Positions 47,894-57,851 of a stretch of DNA of 64,000 nucleotides are shown in pieces. The notes below the pieces were generated by a model. It saw only the letters and a list, made by a program, of their open reading frames with translations, searched no databases and was not told the origin of the DNA. Source of the stretch: Anaerolineae bacterium (GTDB lineage: Bacteria > Chloroflexota > Anaerolineae > Aggregatilineales > UBA3940); the NCBI GenBank assembly GCA_016926255.1, contig JAFGOY010000018.1:55541-119540 (forward strand), in the 5' to 3' direction. A program made the position numbers and the translations under genes. Numbering within the stretch: position 1 is the stretch's first letter; the number at the start of each line of letters is the position of its first letter.

Positions 47894-49153
47894 ATGATCG
47901 ATGCTATCCGTACAGCCGAAGACCTCAGCAAGCTCGATACCGACGGCCTGATCACATTTCTCACCAGCGGGCGTGACGATACCGTCGAGATGTGGAACGC
48001 GTGGCGCGAGCTGACCAGCCGCTCGCCGCTCGACTTCTCCGGCGTGGCGATGCGCGGCGTCGATCTGCCCGAAATCGACCTCCGCTGGATGATCCTCTCC
48101 GGCGCTGACCTGTTCGAATCGGATTTGCGCGGGGCGCAGTTCTACGAAGCCGATCTCACCCGCGCCATGCTCGACGGCTGCACGCTCGACAAGGCATCGT
48201 TTCGTAAAGCCAACCTGAGCGGTGCCTGCCTCGACGGTGCCACCCTCCACGATGCCGATCTCTACGACGCGGTGCTGTGTGAAGCCGATCTCAGCGAGGC
48301 CGATCTGGGCGGCGCGCGGCTCGTCCGCGCCCAGCTTTGCAGTGTCGATCTGCGCTGGGCGAACCTCGAAGGGGCCAACCTGCGCTGGGCCAATCTGCGC
48401 GACGTGCAGCTGTCGGGGGTGGGGTCGATGGAAGGGGTCGAGCTGTACGAGGCGTCTTTCTCCGGCATTCTCAGTCTGCGCTACAAGCAGCTTCTCGGCC
48501 CGAACCGCCGGGCGAAAGGGCTGCGTCGATTCTGGCTGCGGCTCACCAACCGGCTCTACGAATCGTCGATCCGCGAGGAGCAGATCGGTCACTTTTCCGA
48601 GGCGATGGATGTGTTCGCCAGTCTGAAAGGATATTTCGAAGATGCGGGCGACTATGAGGCCGCGAACTGGGCCTACATCCGCGAAAAGACGATGCGCAAA
48701 TTGTGGCGCACGCCTAAAGCCTTTCGATGGCTGTACCCGCGCTGGCGCGGCCACAAGGCTTATCGTTATCGTCCCGATCTCTTCGAATGGCTCACGCTGG
48801 AATTCGCTGAAAAGATTGCCAACTATGGCAACAGCCTGCTGCGCCCGGCTTTCTGGCTGATCGTCCTGATCGCCCTTTTCGCCATCGTCTACTGGGCAGG
48901 CGGCATGCTGACCGTCACGCCGGGCTGCTCCTACTCCGAGGTGTCGGGCACTTTCCGGACGATCTGCCGCCCCACCTACAATTTCTTCGATGCACTCCTG
49001 TTTTCGCTTGCGTCAATGTCGACCGTCGAGATCAGTTCTGTACGGCCCTATGTCGCCAATGTGGGCGTTCTTACCAGCCTCGAAGCCCTGCTGGGGATCA
49101 CCCTCACTGGCCTCCTCGGATTTGTCCTGGGGAATAAGCTGCGTTATTCATGA
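47894..49153 (+). CDS. Pentapeptide-repeat protein with a two-helix ion-channel-like domain
   Basis: 419 residues. Pentapeptide solenoid at about 45-190 (A(D/N)LxX repeats such as LSGADLFESDL, LEGANLRWANL). A helical linker with FEDAGDYEAANWAYIREKT leads to two helices (about 315-338 and 388-412) flanking a pore-like segment FFDALLFSLASMSTVEISSV. That is the Ion_trans_2 layout, but the K+ filter TVGYGD is replaced by TVEISS. ATG 47894 follows GAGGAGCC. Conductance is uncertain. Confidence 0.82.
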   Translation: MIDAIRTAEDLSKLDTDGLITFLTSGRDDTVEMWNAWRELTSRSPLDFSGVAMRGVDLPEIDLRWMILSGADLFESDLRGAQFYEADLTRAMLDGCTLDKASFRKANLSGACLDGATLHDADLYDAVLCEADLSEADLGGARLVRAQLCSVDLRWANLEGANLRWANLRDVQLSGVGSMEGVELYEASFSGILSLRYKQLLGPNRRAKGLRRFWLRLTNRLYESSIREEQIGHFSEAMDVFASLKGYFEDAGDYEAANWAYIREKTMRKLWRTPKAFRWLYPRWRGHKAYRYRPDLFEWLTLEFAEKIANYGNSLLRPAFWLIVLIALFAIVYWAGGMLTVTPGCSYSEVSGTFRTICRPTYNFFDALLFSLASMSTVEISSVRPYVANVGVLTSLEALLGITLTGLLGFVLGNKLRYS

Positions 49154-49193
49154 TCGCCCTCTTGATGGATAGTTACCGGTAGCGATTCGCCAT

Positions 49194-49997
49194 CTACTGG
49201 ATGAGTGACATGGTAAGCCATGTCGCTGAACAGACTCCCCAGATTAGAATCACGCCCGCAAGGAGGGGCTTTCCGTACTTCCCCCGCTGTCCGAACTGAT
49301 CCATTTTGAGTGCCTGCGTCATCCCCAGAAATATCAGGCTGAGTCCCCCGATCAGGCTGACAAAGCGCAGCATTCTGCCGATCCACTGCCCCGGTTCGGC
49401 TCCAACTATTACCCCGAAATACAACCAGGCCATCCACATGCCGAGAAGAACTAACGAGAGCGATTTGAAGGATACCTCGCGCGGGTATTCGTATGTGCGC
49501 CAGACCAGCCACGCAGACTCTTTGCGGGTTTCATCAGCATTCTCATCGACCATAATTCTGGCCAGCGTTGGCGTACAATACATGTCAATCACAATCGCAA
49601 GCAGCATGAAAACACCGCCGATGACGCCGCTCAGCAAGGCTGGAACTGCCAGCGGGTCATTCGGTGTCAGGATCGCATAGAACAGCCCCGGCACGAAGAG
49701 GAGAGCCACCGCCCCGATCAGGAACCAGATATGTGCATCGAACCAGCCCCGGTTTCGATCTCTGTCTCTTCTGTCTTGAGAGGTATATTGAGCGACGAGC
49801 TTCATATAACCGTACACAGAATCATTTTTATAAGAATTCGAATCTCGTGCACCTGGATAATGCCTGACAAACTCCCTCAGTGGCAGGTTATTGATGAACT
49901 TCGCCACGACAAACGGCATCACGATGCAACCAAGGGTTGCTATCAGGATGTCAGCAATTGACACAACAAGAATCACCGGCGAATCCGCGTTATTCAT
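49194..49997 (-). CDS. Multi-helix membrane protein of unknown function
   Basis: 267 residues with about six predicted helices and a hydrophilic segment SYKNDSVYGYMKL ... QDRRDRDRNRGW between helices 1 and 2. No family recognised. ATG 49997 follows GTGAGGAGACGATTG. It converges with the pentapeptide/channel gene, leaving a 40-base gap. Confidence 0.65.
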   Translation of the reverse strand: MNNADSPVILVVSIADILIATLGCIVMPFVVAKFINNLPLREFVRHYPGARDSNSYKNDSVYGYMKLVAQYTSQDRRDRDRNRGWFDAHIWFLIGAVALLFVPGLFYAILTPNDPLAVPALLSGVIGGVFMLLAIVIDMYCTPTLARIMVDENADETRKESAWLVWRTYEYPREVSFKSLSLVLLGMWMAWLYFGVIVGAEPGQWIGRMLRFVSLIGGLSLIFLGMTQALKMDQFGQRGKYGKPLLAGVILIWGVCSATWLTMSLIQ

Positions 49998-50175
49998 CAA
50001 TCGTCTCCTCACAGGTCATGGTGCCTGGTATGTATTCTCTGAATGGATGCCGGACAGGTAGCTTACAGAACATTGATACGGAATGCAATGGCGGTCATTG
50101 ATGGCCTGCTGGACGCCAGGGCAAAACACTCCTACAATTGTCAGATACTTGCTATCAAATCCTCGGAGGTCTCCC

Positions 50176-51306
50176 ATGTCCACCATCGACGTTCGACCCG
50201 TCCGCACAAAGCGCGAAAAGCGCCTCTTCCTGACCTTCCCCTGGTGCATCTACCGCGATGATCCGCTGTGGGTGCCGCCTCTGCTCCCCGAACGCAAAAA
50301 AGTCCTCGATCCGGCAAAGGGGGCTTTTTTACAGCATGGCCGTGCCGATTTCTTCATCGCCTGGCGCGATGGTAAGCCGGTCGGAACGATCTGCGCCGGG
50401 GAGGATTTCGATGCGAACGAGAGCCGGGGTTTGGGCGAATGCGTCTTCGGCTTCTTCGAATACATCGAAGATTACGATGTGTTCTGCGCGCTCGTCGACA
50501 AAGCCGCCGAATGGGGCCGCGAGCGCGGGCTGAAGCGCTTCTTCGGACCTTTCAACCTCGACTATGAAGACAGCTACGGAGTCCTGATCTCAGGTCGCGA
50601 CCGCCCCCCGGTGCTGCTCTGCGGCCATACCCCGACCTATTATCAGGGCTTCATGGAGCGATACGGCTTCGAACCGGCCCGCGCATTCAACGTCGCCTAT
50701 GCCCTCGACATCGTCGACAATCCCGACCTGTCCCGCGTCGAACGCCCCGCCCGGCGATTCCGCGACCGGGAGGCGCTGACCGTTCGCGGTGCCGATCTCG
50801 TACAGTGGGACGCCGAGATCGACAATGTCCACAGGCTGTTGAATACAGTCCTCACCGGGCCGGATGGAATCCCCTGGGCGCGTGAAGCGGTCGAGGCCAT
50901 TTTTTCGCCCTTCCGAGAGATCGCCGATCCTGATCTCGTTCTCTTTGCCGAGATCGACGGCGAGGTCGTGGCGCTGTTCGCCGCCGTCCCCAATCTCAAC
51001 GAGGTGTTCATCCACACCAACGGGCTGCGCTATCCCTGGAACTATGCGGAACTACTGATCCGGCTGCGCAACCCGAAAATCGAATGCCTTGCGCTGAAAA
51101 GCGTCCTGATCATGCCCGAACACCAGGAAACGGGGATCGGCGTCGTGCTGATGGACGAGCTTGTTCGCCGCGCCCGCGAAAAGGGCTACACCTGGATCGA
51201 CTTTTCGATCACCTCCGCCGACAACGCCCACAACACGCCGGGCATGTCGGAAAAGATCGGCGCGGAACTCTACAAGCAGTGGCAGGTCTATACTCGCCCA
51301 CTGTGA
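50176..51306 (+). CDS. GNAT-like N-acetyltransferase family protein
   Basis: 376 residues, double-GNAT-length protein of the uncharacterised group with GPFNLDYEDSYGVLISGRDR, PTYYQGFMERYGFE and the C-terminal acetyl-CoA region VLIMPEHQETGIGVVLMDEL followed by DFSITSADNAHNT. It probably acylates a small molecule or protein. ATG 50176 with GGAGGT five bases before replaces the ORF-track 50083. Confidence 0.82.
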   Translation: MSTIDVRPVRTKREKRLFLTFPWCIYRDDPLWVPPLLPERKKVLDPAKGAFLQHGRADFFIAWRDGKPVGTICAGEDFDANESRGLGECVFGFFEYIEDYDVFCALVDKAAEWGRERGLKRFFGPFNLDYEDSYGVLISGRDRPPVLLCGHTPTYYQGFMERYGFEPARAFNVAYALDIVDNPDLSRVERPARRFRDREALTVRGADLVQWDAEIDNVHRLLNTVLTGPDGIPWAREAVEAIFSPFREIADPDLVLFAEIDGEVVALFAAVPNLNEVFIHTNGLRYPWNYAELLIRLRNPKIECLALKSVLIMPEHQETGIGVVLMDELVRRAREKGYTWIDFSITSADNAHNTPGMSEKIGAELYKQWQVYTRPL

Positions 51307-51403
51307 CATCCTGATTCTAATCGTATTGTCTGAACCCTATGTGATGTGGTATTGTCCCCAATCGTACTCACTGTCTACGAGTTTTCCATCAGGAGCGATT
51401 CCC

Positions 51404-52930
51404 TTGTCCGATAAAGCCCGGCTGTTCTGGTTCCGTGTTTTTCTCTCCTTTTCGGCGATCTGGATCATCCACTGCCTGTACGCTTACCAGTCGAGCATCA
51501 ACCAGACGGTGCTGGGCCGCTATTCGCTGCGCTATTTCGTCCTGATCACCGCCGCATCGCTTGCCCTGATCGGTGGGGTGGTTTTCGCCTGTGGAAAACG
51601 CGCCGCCGGGTTCGTTGCCGGGGACAATCAGAAAACCAAGGCGATCCTCATCGCTTCATGGCTCCCTGCCGGGATCATCGTCTACGTGGTGATATTCATG
51701 CTGGGGCAGAGCAGCATCCGCCAGATGTGGAACCAACTGTACGGCACGGCCTTTGCTGCCGCCACCCTCGCGGCGATCTTCGCTACGCTCGACGCCCTGC
51801 GGGTGATCGTCAAAAAGCCCGAATTCTGGATGGTTGTTGTCAGCGTAATCGTTTCGCTGCTGCTGGTTGAACTGGGCCTGCGCTACATGATCCACAATTT
51901 CTCAAGGGAATACGACCGGCTCACGCTTTACGATCCTACCCCGATAGACAGATTCACCCTTCGCTACGAACCCCATAATTATGAAGGCTATATCCCGGCA
52001 CGGGGCTGGACTTCGAACGAGTTTGACGATATGAATAACTCGCTGGGCTTTCGCGGCCCGGAAGTCAAGATACCCAAGCCCGACGGCGTCTACCGGATCG
52101 TCGCTGTCGGCGGTTCGACCACTTACGGGACCGAAGTCAACAACTGGTATGAATCCTACCCGGCCCAACTCGAAGAGGTGCTTCGTGAGGATTACGGTTA
52201 TACCAATGTGGAGGTCATCAACGGCGGGGCCGCCGGATATAACTCATGGGAAACCCTGATCAACCTCGCCTTCCGCGCAATGGATGTCGAGCCTGATCTC
52301 GTGATCTTCTACCAGAACACCAACGACGTCCACAGCCGGATCGTCCCCCCCGACCTGTATCGGGGTGATAACTCCGCCCGCCGCACAGTATGGGATCAGG
52401 AGATGGTCGATCAGATGTTCAACGCCTGGTATATCCGGATTCCGAGCGCCCTGTGGCGCTTCCTGGGTGTGAACTTCGAATGGTTCGAAAGCCCACGCGG
52501 GTTTGGCCTGGGCAAAGTCACCAGCCTGCCCTGCTCAGGGAATTCGGCGGATGAAAGCTGCCTGGGCATGACACCCGAGGCGGCATTGGCGGCCAACCCA
52601 CCGATCTATTATGAGCGGAACATTCGCAGTATTGTCGGAATATCAGAGAACAATGGGGCGGACATTTTACTGCTGACCTGGGCGAGCAATCCTGATAAGC
52701 CCGGCTACTCCGAACGAGAAGAATACCGGGTGGCCTATGCCGAACACAACGAAATCGTCGAACGGGTCGCCAGGGAACTCGACACCCATTTCTATGATTT
52801 CGCCTCGGCGATGTCGATGGACCCCGTGCTCTGGGCGGATGGTCGCCACCTGACTGCCGAAGGCAACCGGGTCAAGGCCGAGTTGATCGCCGCCTATATT
52901 GACGAAGCGGGGATCATACCCGCGCCATAG
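51404..52930 (+). CDS. Membrane-bound SGNH/GDSL hydrolase
   Basis: 508 residues. About five N-terminal helices (to residue 170), then an extracytoplasmic SGNH domain: VAVGGSTTYGT (Ser block), INGGAAGYNSWE (Gly block), FYQNTNDVH (Asn block) and DGRHLTAEGN (Asp/His block). SGNH proteins are O-acetyl esterases or lipases, often acting on polysaccharides. Start is TTG 51404, with AGGAG eight bases upstream; the ORF-track start lies in the GNAT gene. It is 97 bases downstream of that gene. Confidence 0.88.
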   Translation: MSDKARLFWFRVFLSFSAIWIIHCLYAYQSSINQTVLGRYSLRYFVLITAASLALIGGVVFACGKRAAGFVAGDNQKTKAILIASWLPAGIIVYVVIFMLGQSSIRQMWNQLYGTAFAAATLAAIFATLDALRVIVKKPEFWMVVVSVIVSLLLVELGLRYMIHNFSREYDRLTLYDPTPIDRFTLRYEPHNYEGYIPARGWTSNEFDDMNNSLGFRGPEVKIPKPDGVYRIVAVGGSTTYGTEVNNWYESYPAQLEEVLREDYGYTNVEVINGGAAGYNSWETLINLAFRAMDVEPDLVIFYQNTNDVHSRIVPPDLYRGDNSARRTVWDQEMVDQMFNAWYIRIPSALWRFLGVNFEWFESPRGFGLGKVTSLPCSGNSADESCLGMTPEAALAANPPIYYERNIRSIVGISENNGADILLLTWASNPDKPGYSEREEYRVAYAEHNEIVERVARELDTHFYDFASAMSMDPVLWADGRHLTAEGNRVKAELIAAYIDEAGIIPAP

Positions 52931-52938
52931 ATACGCCC

Positions 52939-54803
52939 CTACTCCACCGGGCAGATCGCTGCCCCGGACAGGTCATCAAGCCGGAACACGATGATATCCT
53001 CGTTTTCGGCAACCGGCTTGATGGCAGCGACGGTATCGAGGAACGGTTCGAGTTCGTCCCTGATATCGTCTTTACCCGGCACATAGCGATGCGCCACAAC
53101 ATAGCGGAACCCGTCTGCCCGAAGCTCTTCGACGGCCCCGGTCAGGTCTTGCGAGCAGTCCGGCACTTCGAGGTTGTACCCCACGCAGCAGTGAGCGCAT
53201 TCCCCTCGATATAGTCGTAGGCGTCAGTCGGCATCCGCGCCGACATCCCCTCAATGATCGGCTGCTCGTGGATCGTTTGCAGCGCCATATAATACTTTGA
53301 ATACCCGCGCCCCATCGGCACGTCGACGATCGCGCCCTCGCCGTACTCATCGATAAAGCGGTAGGCAGCGGTGATCTCCTCTCCATCGAAAGACCACAGG
53401 CCAAAGGGAGTCTGGGCAATCTCGAACAGCATCACGCCGATGACAATCCCGGCGATCCCGGCCAGAGCAGCGGGCGGCAGTTTGAATCTTTTCTCGAACC
53501 ATCCCAGGCTGGCCTCGATGCCGTATCCCACCAGCACCGACCAGGGCAGCAGGAGCGCCAGCGCAAAGCGGTGCGGCTCGCGCAGGGCGGCGAATACTGC
53601 GTTGTTTTCAAGCAGCGCATATGGTGTGATAATGCCCCAGCGGGCCTTGTCGTTGATCCTGAGAGTCGTGCCCAGGCTCAAACTTAAAAAGACGATACAC
53701 AGCACCAGCCACACCCAGATGCCGCGTTTGTTCCTGATCGTATCGATCAGCGCTACGGCCACCAGCCCTACCGTGACCATCCCCAGGTAAAATGGCCTGT
53801 ACTGCCAGTCGGCAAATTCCAGGTGCCGGTAAGTGCCGACGATGCGCGGCGTGAACACGTTCAGCCCTTTGGCCGGGGTAAAGTAAGCCAGCAGATCGAC
53901 ACCATCGCGGAGTTCGGTCTGCTCGATGGCATGATCCAGCCACGTGGAACTGAAATAGGGCATCAGCACCGGCAGGACAAGCAGCAGGTTCAGGACAGCA
54001 ATGATCGCCACCGCCTGCCAGAAGACGCCCCGCCGCCACAGGCCATCACGCAGCGCGACAAGCAGCACGTACCCGCCGACCACAAAAGCCACCAGCACCC
54101 ATATCTTGAGGTTGACGAAGGCGCTCAGCACGCCCACCAGCGACGTGCCCACCAGCAGCCCGATCGTTTTCCCCGGCAGCCAGCGTTGATCCTCCGGCAG
54201 CGCCGCGACCTGTTCGAGTGAAATCACGGTCAGCAGCAGGAACCAGGGCAGCCATTGGATGCTCCCCGTGTTGGGCTGGGCGAAGGCATCGATCAGGTGC
54301 TGGGGATAAAAGGTGAAGAACGCGCCGCCGGTAAACGCCGCGATGTCATGGCCGGTCAGGCGGTGGATCAGCAGAAACGTCCCGTACGCGCCGATCAGCA
54401 GCCCGATCAGGCCGATGAAATTGTATGCGGCGATATCACCGAACAGCGCGGCCAGCGGAATCCAGAGCAGCATACCCGGCCAGCGCCGGGGGATGAAGGT
54501 CGCCACCAGCCCACCCGGGTAGAACAGGTTCGACGTAACCGCGAGTCCGTCCCGCCCGGCGAATACTTCCCGCAGCCACCAGTTCTGCCAGTAGGCCGAA
54601 AAGACATCCCGGCCCGTGCTGGGCAGGCTCGATGCAAGGTGATTCCTCAGCGGGGAGGTCATGATCCCCAGCAGCACGACGTACAGCGCCAGCACGATCA
54701 GGTCACGCCGCAGCCATGACCGGACATACTTCGATTTGACGATCTGGTTGACGACTTTCCGGGGTGATAGTTTCTCCACTGGGGATTCTTCTCCGCATTC
54801 CAC
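52939..54803 (-). pseudogene. Polytopic membrane protein interrupted by a frameshift
   Basis: The first frame (54803-53142) gives about ten helices starting VVLLGIMTSPLRNH, with SAYWQNWWLREV and FYPQHLIDAF, like lipid-linked glycosyltransferase or YfhO-type proteins. Near 53185 it leaves frame: NALTAAWGTTSKCRTARKT stop. Adding one G to the GGGG run restores AAWGYNLEVPDCSQDL and continues to LSGAAICPVE, stop at 52939, total about 621 residues. A homopolymer error in assembly is as likely as true decay. GTG 54779 (after GGAGAAG) may be the real start. It overlaps no neighbour. Confidence 0.8.
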
Positions 54804-54930
54804 GATTTGACAGCCTGCTTATTATACGCGCCGGAGGCTGTACGTCGAAAAGCGACAGGTGGTTGATCGAGGCGGTGAACCGGGTACAATCAACCAGGTA
54901 AAGTTGAAAACTACGAAAAGAGAACCAACC

Positions 54931-55629
54931 ATGATCGACATAATCGCCTTCGATGCCGACGACACGCTGTGGTTCAGCGAGACGCTGTATATCGACGCGC
55001 ACAAGAAAGCGGCCAAAATCCTGTCGAAGTACCAGCCCCTCGACGTGATCGAGGCGGCAATCAACGAGACAGAGCACCGGAACCTGCCGCTGTTTGGCTA
55101 TGGCGTCAAGGGGTACATACTCTCGTTCATCGAGGTGGCGATTGAACTCTCCGGGGGAAAGATCAAAGCACAGGAGATTCAGGCAATCATCGACATGGGC
55201 CGGGCGATGCTCGAAGAACCGATCCGGCTCTTTGACCACGTCGAAGAAGTGGTGACAGAATTATCGGTCAACTACCCGCTGATGCTGATCACCAAAGGCG
55301 ATCTACTCGACCAGCAAAGCAAGCTCGAACGATCAGGGCTGGCCGATATGTTCACCTATGTCGAGGTGGTCAGCAGCAAGACAGCCGACACCTACGCGGG
55401 TATCTTGCAGAAATACGGCATCAGGCCGAAGCGCTTTCTGATGGTCGGCAACGCGATGAAATCGGACGTCCTCCCGGTGATCGAGGTCGGCGGGCAGGTG
55501 GTCTACATCCCCTATGAATACACCTGGCACCATGAGCAAACGGACGACGACGGCGGCGGACAGTATTACGAGATCGAGCATATCGGGCTACTGCCGGAAC
55601 TGGTCGAAAGATTGAACGGTCAGAGATAA
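54931..55629 (+). CDS. HAD superfamily hydrolase
   Basis: 232 residues. Motif I AFDADDTLW (nucleophile Asp and acid Asp), cap domain with KAAKILSKYQ ..., motif II LMLITKGD, Lys in KTADTYAGIL and motif IV FLMVGNAMKSDVLP. Phosphatase activity is likely; the substrate is unknown. ATG 54931 has AAGAGA upstream. Its 3' end overlaps the convergent XRE gene by 10 bases. Confidence 0.9.
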   Translation: MIDIIAFDADDTLWFSETLYIDAHKKAAKILSKYQPLDVIEAAINETEHRNLPLFGYGVKGYILSFIEVAIELSGGKIKAQEIQAIIDMGRAMLEEPIRLFDHVEEVVTELSVNYPLMLITKGDLLDQQSKLERSGLADMFTYVEVVSSKTADTYAGILQKYGIRPKRFLMVGNAMKSDVLPVIEVGGQVVYIPYEYTWHHEQTDDDGGGQYYEIEHIGLLPELVERLNGQR

Positions 55630-55841
55630 TCAACGTCATCGGGAACATATTCGAGCAGATCGCCGGGCTGGCAATCCAGCACCCGGCAGATGGCGTCCAG
55701 CGTCGTAAAGCGGACTGCGCGGGCTTTGTTGGTCTTCAGGATCGACAGGTTCGCCAGCGTGATACCAATCGATTCTGCCAGCTCCGAGAGCGTCATCTCG
55801 CGGCGGATCAGCATCAGGTCCAGGTTTACTCGTATTGGCAT
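55620..55841 (-). CDS. XRE family (YozG-like) regulator
   Basis: 73 residues, one Cro/CI helix-turn-helix: LIRREMTLSELAESIGITLAN then LSILKTNKARAVRFTTLDAI and a C-terminal CQPGDLLEYVP. Such short proteins commonly pair with DUF2975 membrane proteins. ATG 55841 follows GATTTGAGGATGCC. It is seven bases after the DUF2975 stop and likely autoregulates through the sites at 56530-56589. Confidence 0.92.
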   Translation of the reverse strand: MPIRVNLDLMLIRREMTLSELAESIGITLANLSILKTNKARAVRFTTLDAICRVLDCQPGDLLEYVPDDVDYL

Positions 55842-55848
55842 GGCATCC

Positions 55849-56496
55849 TCAAATCGTTAATTCCTGATCGCGTTCAAGCTCCAGGCCGTAGCTCCACACC
55901 TGGGCCACGATCAGGATCAACAGGCTGATCAGGATCATCTCAACCTTGAAGGGGGACGGCAGCAAGATCGATGGGCTTGTGATCGTGAGCTGATTCAGGA
56001 TTTCGTTCGCAGCGAAATATTCGACCGTTGGACGTAAAAAACTGACAAGCAGAACCAGGTAGCCCAGCCTGCGAATCCGAACGGCATTCTCAGGGGCGAA
56101 GGGACTGCCCGCCCTGATAGATCGAAGGACGGTTCGCAGCAGATAGAATATATAGGCCAGCATGAGTGCGGTCAGTAGTTTAGCGATATTGCTGATGATG
56201 ATGTAGCTCCAGGTAGTCGTTTCAAGCTGTAGTGTGCCCTGTGCGTCAGATACAAATGCCGCCCGGATGCCCTTCCCCGTTGCCCCGACGACTTCAACCG
56301 GCAGTTGGGGGTGATCGTTCGCCCCGATCGCGACCGGTATGGAGGCCGTGATAGAGATATCGCTCGTCTTCAGAATCAGCGGCGTGAATATGATCCACAG
56401 GATGAGGAATCCGCTGGCGAAGACCAACCCACCAAAGATCACATCGATGATAATCTGCACCACGCGGATCAGTTTAGACTGCTGTGATGAGGACAT
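55849..56496 (-). CDS. DUF2975 membrane protein
   Basis: 215 residues with four helices; helices 3 and 4 surround SIRAGSPFAPENAVRIRRLG, the DUF2975 signature (sPFspeNvrRLrrIG). An external loop after helix 1 has no known function. ATG 56496 with AGGGGA upstream replaces the ORF-track 56637, which would run through the operator and the G run. First gene of an operon with the XRE regulator. Confidence 0.9.
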   Translation of the reverse strand: MSSSQQSKLIRVVQIIIDVIFGGLVFASGFLILWIIFTPLILKTSDISITASIPVAIGANDHPQLPVEVVGATGKGIRAAFVSDAQGTLQLETTTWSYIIISNIAKLLTALMLAYIFYLLRTVLRSIRAGSPFAPENAVRIRRLGYLVLLVSFLRPTVEYFAANEILNQLTITSPSILLPSPFKVEMILISLLILIVAQVWSYGLELERDQELTI

Positions 56497-56529
56497 GACT
56501 TTCCCCTCGACAGAGATTCTAGCACCGTT

Positions 56530-56589
56530 TATATCGAATAACGATATATGCTTATTGTTTTTCGATAATATCTTATTGTTTTTCGATAA
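56530..56589. promoter_or_regulatory. Phased repeat array upstream of DUF2975-XRE
   Basis: CTTATTGTTTTTCGATAA twice (56551-56568, 56572-56589) and an inverted repeat TATATCG-aataa-CGATATA (56530-56548). CGATA therefore occurs at 56542, 56563 and 56584, exactly 21 bases apart. Confidence 0.7.
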
Positions 56590-56760
56590 ATTTGTCAAGG
56601 GGGGGGGAGGTGGGGAACGGGGATTTCGGGCTGACAAGCCGGGGAGAGATCAAAAACGGGGCACGGCATATTTCCCTATCTCACCCTCATTCGCATCGCC
56701 GCGCCCCATCACCAATAAACGAAGTTTTCTCCGGCGCTGAAGCACCGGGCGAAGATAGGT

Positions 56761-57123
56761 TCACTTCTTCCGCTTCTTTTGCCATAGAGCCAGCACGTTG
56801 CCCGTCGGGTCGGCGAACAGCGCGATCCAGCTTCCCCCGTCGGGGGTCTCGAATTTAGGCACGACCACCCTGCCCCCCTTCGCCTCGACTGCTGCAAGGT
56901 CGGCGTCGATGTCGGGGCTGTTGATGTAGACGGTTAGCTGGCCGGGCTTGATCTTGTCGTCGACCGGCATGAATCCGCCGAAAACCGGCCCGGCGCGGAA
57001 AAACGTGTAATCCTGGCCGGGGACATCCTTCATCTTCCAGCCGAAAAGCTCACCATAGAAATCTTTCGATTCGCCCATATCCTGGGTGGGCAGATCGACG
57101 TGGACAATCTTACGTCTCGCCAT
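56761..57123 (-). CDS. VOC family (glyoxalase-like) protein
   Basis: 120 residues: IVHVDLPTQDMGESKDFYGE, LFGWKMKDVPGQDYTFF, and the second half with GGRVVVPKFETPDGGSWIAL and FADPTGNVLALWQ, the vicinal-oxygen-chelate fold. The two His/Glu metal sites are incomplete, as in many 27-kDa-antigen-like members. ATG 57123 follows GGGAGTCGTC. Role unknown. Confidence 0.88.
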   Translation of the reverse strand: MARRKIVHVDLPTQDMGESKDFYGELFGWKMKDVPGQDYTFFRAGPVFGGFMPVDDKIKPGQLTVYINSPDIDADLAAVEAKGGRVVVPKFETPDGGSWIALFADPTGNVLALWQKKRKK

Positions 57124-57314
57124 GACGACTCCCTTTGTATCGAATAGTAAAGAACACTCGTTCTATTATAGCACAAATGGTCGGATATGCAAGGGATTCG
57201 GCCTGCGAATTGCGCGAAAAATCAAATTATATACGCCAATTCACAAGACAGTTTACAAGTTGTGATTTATGTTGGGAACATGATAACACCAAACACGATC
57301 AAGGAGGCTGTGTA

Positions 57315-57722
57315 GTGAAAAACGCTGTTCGCTGGCTCAGGATAAGCTGCTGGTGGGGGATCATCGCCGATGCGGTGGTGGCCTTCCTGATGCTGTTCCC
57401 GGAGCGATTCAAGGCTTTCAACAACATCGACCGCGATCTTTCCGCCGATTTCGGCTATGGACTGCGCTACGGTGCACCCCTGATGATCGGCTGGACGGTT
57501 CTGCTCTCCTGGGCGGATCGGAAGCCGATGGAACGCAAAGACATCCTGCCGATCACACTGGTGGTGGTTGCGGGTCTCGTTATATTCGAGGTCTACAGCA
57601 TCACGGCGGGCTATACGACTTTAATCTCGACGATCCCGACGCTGGTGTTGCAGACCGCGATGAGCGGCATGTTCGTCTTTAGCTATCTGAACGCAAAACG
57701 GCAGGAGTTATCCACGAAATGA
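57315..57722 (+). CDS. Small four-helix membrane protein
   Basis: 135 residues, four predicted helices, starting MKNAVRWLRISCWWGIIADA. Not recognised; the sequence LMLFPERFKAFNNID between helices 1 and 2 is cytoplasmic-like or periplasmic. GTG 57315 follows AAGGAGG by seven bases, a strong reason to reject the ORF-track start at 57135. Confidence 0.7.
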   Translation: MKNAVRWLRISCWWGIIADAVVAFLMLFPERFKAFNNIDRDLSADFGYGLRYGAPLMIGWTVLLSWADRKPMERKDILPITLVVVAGLVIFEVYSITAGYTTLISTIPTLVLQTAMSGMFVFSYLNAKRQELSTK

Positions 57723-57804
57723 GCGAATGACCCGATTTGCTATACGCACCCTCCCAGTTATAGCATCAACCATATTTTTTAAACTGCCCCTTCCAAAATA
57801 GTGA

Positions 57805-57810
57805 TATAAT
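57805..57810 (+). promoter_or_regulatory. -10 element of the stand-alone receiver gene
   Basis: TATAAT with an upstream GTGA, 42 bases before the GTG start; no clear -35. Confidence 0.4.
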
Positions 57811-57851
57811 GTCGGTTACACCATCGTCGGCTTGAATGAGGGGAGCAGTTT

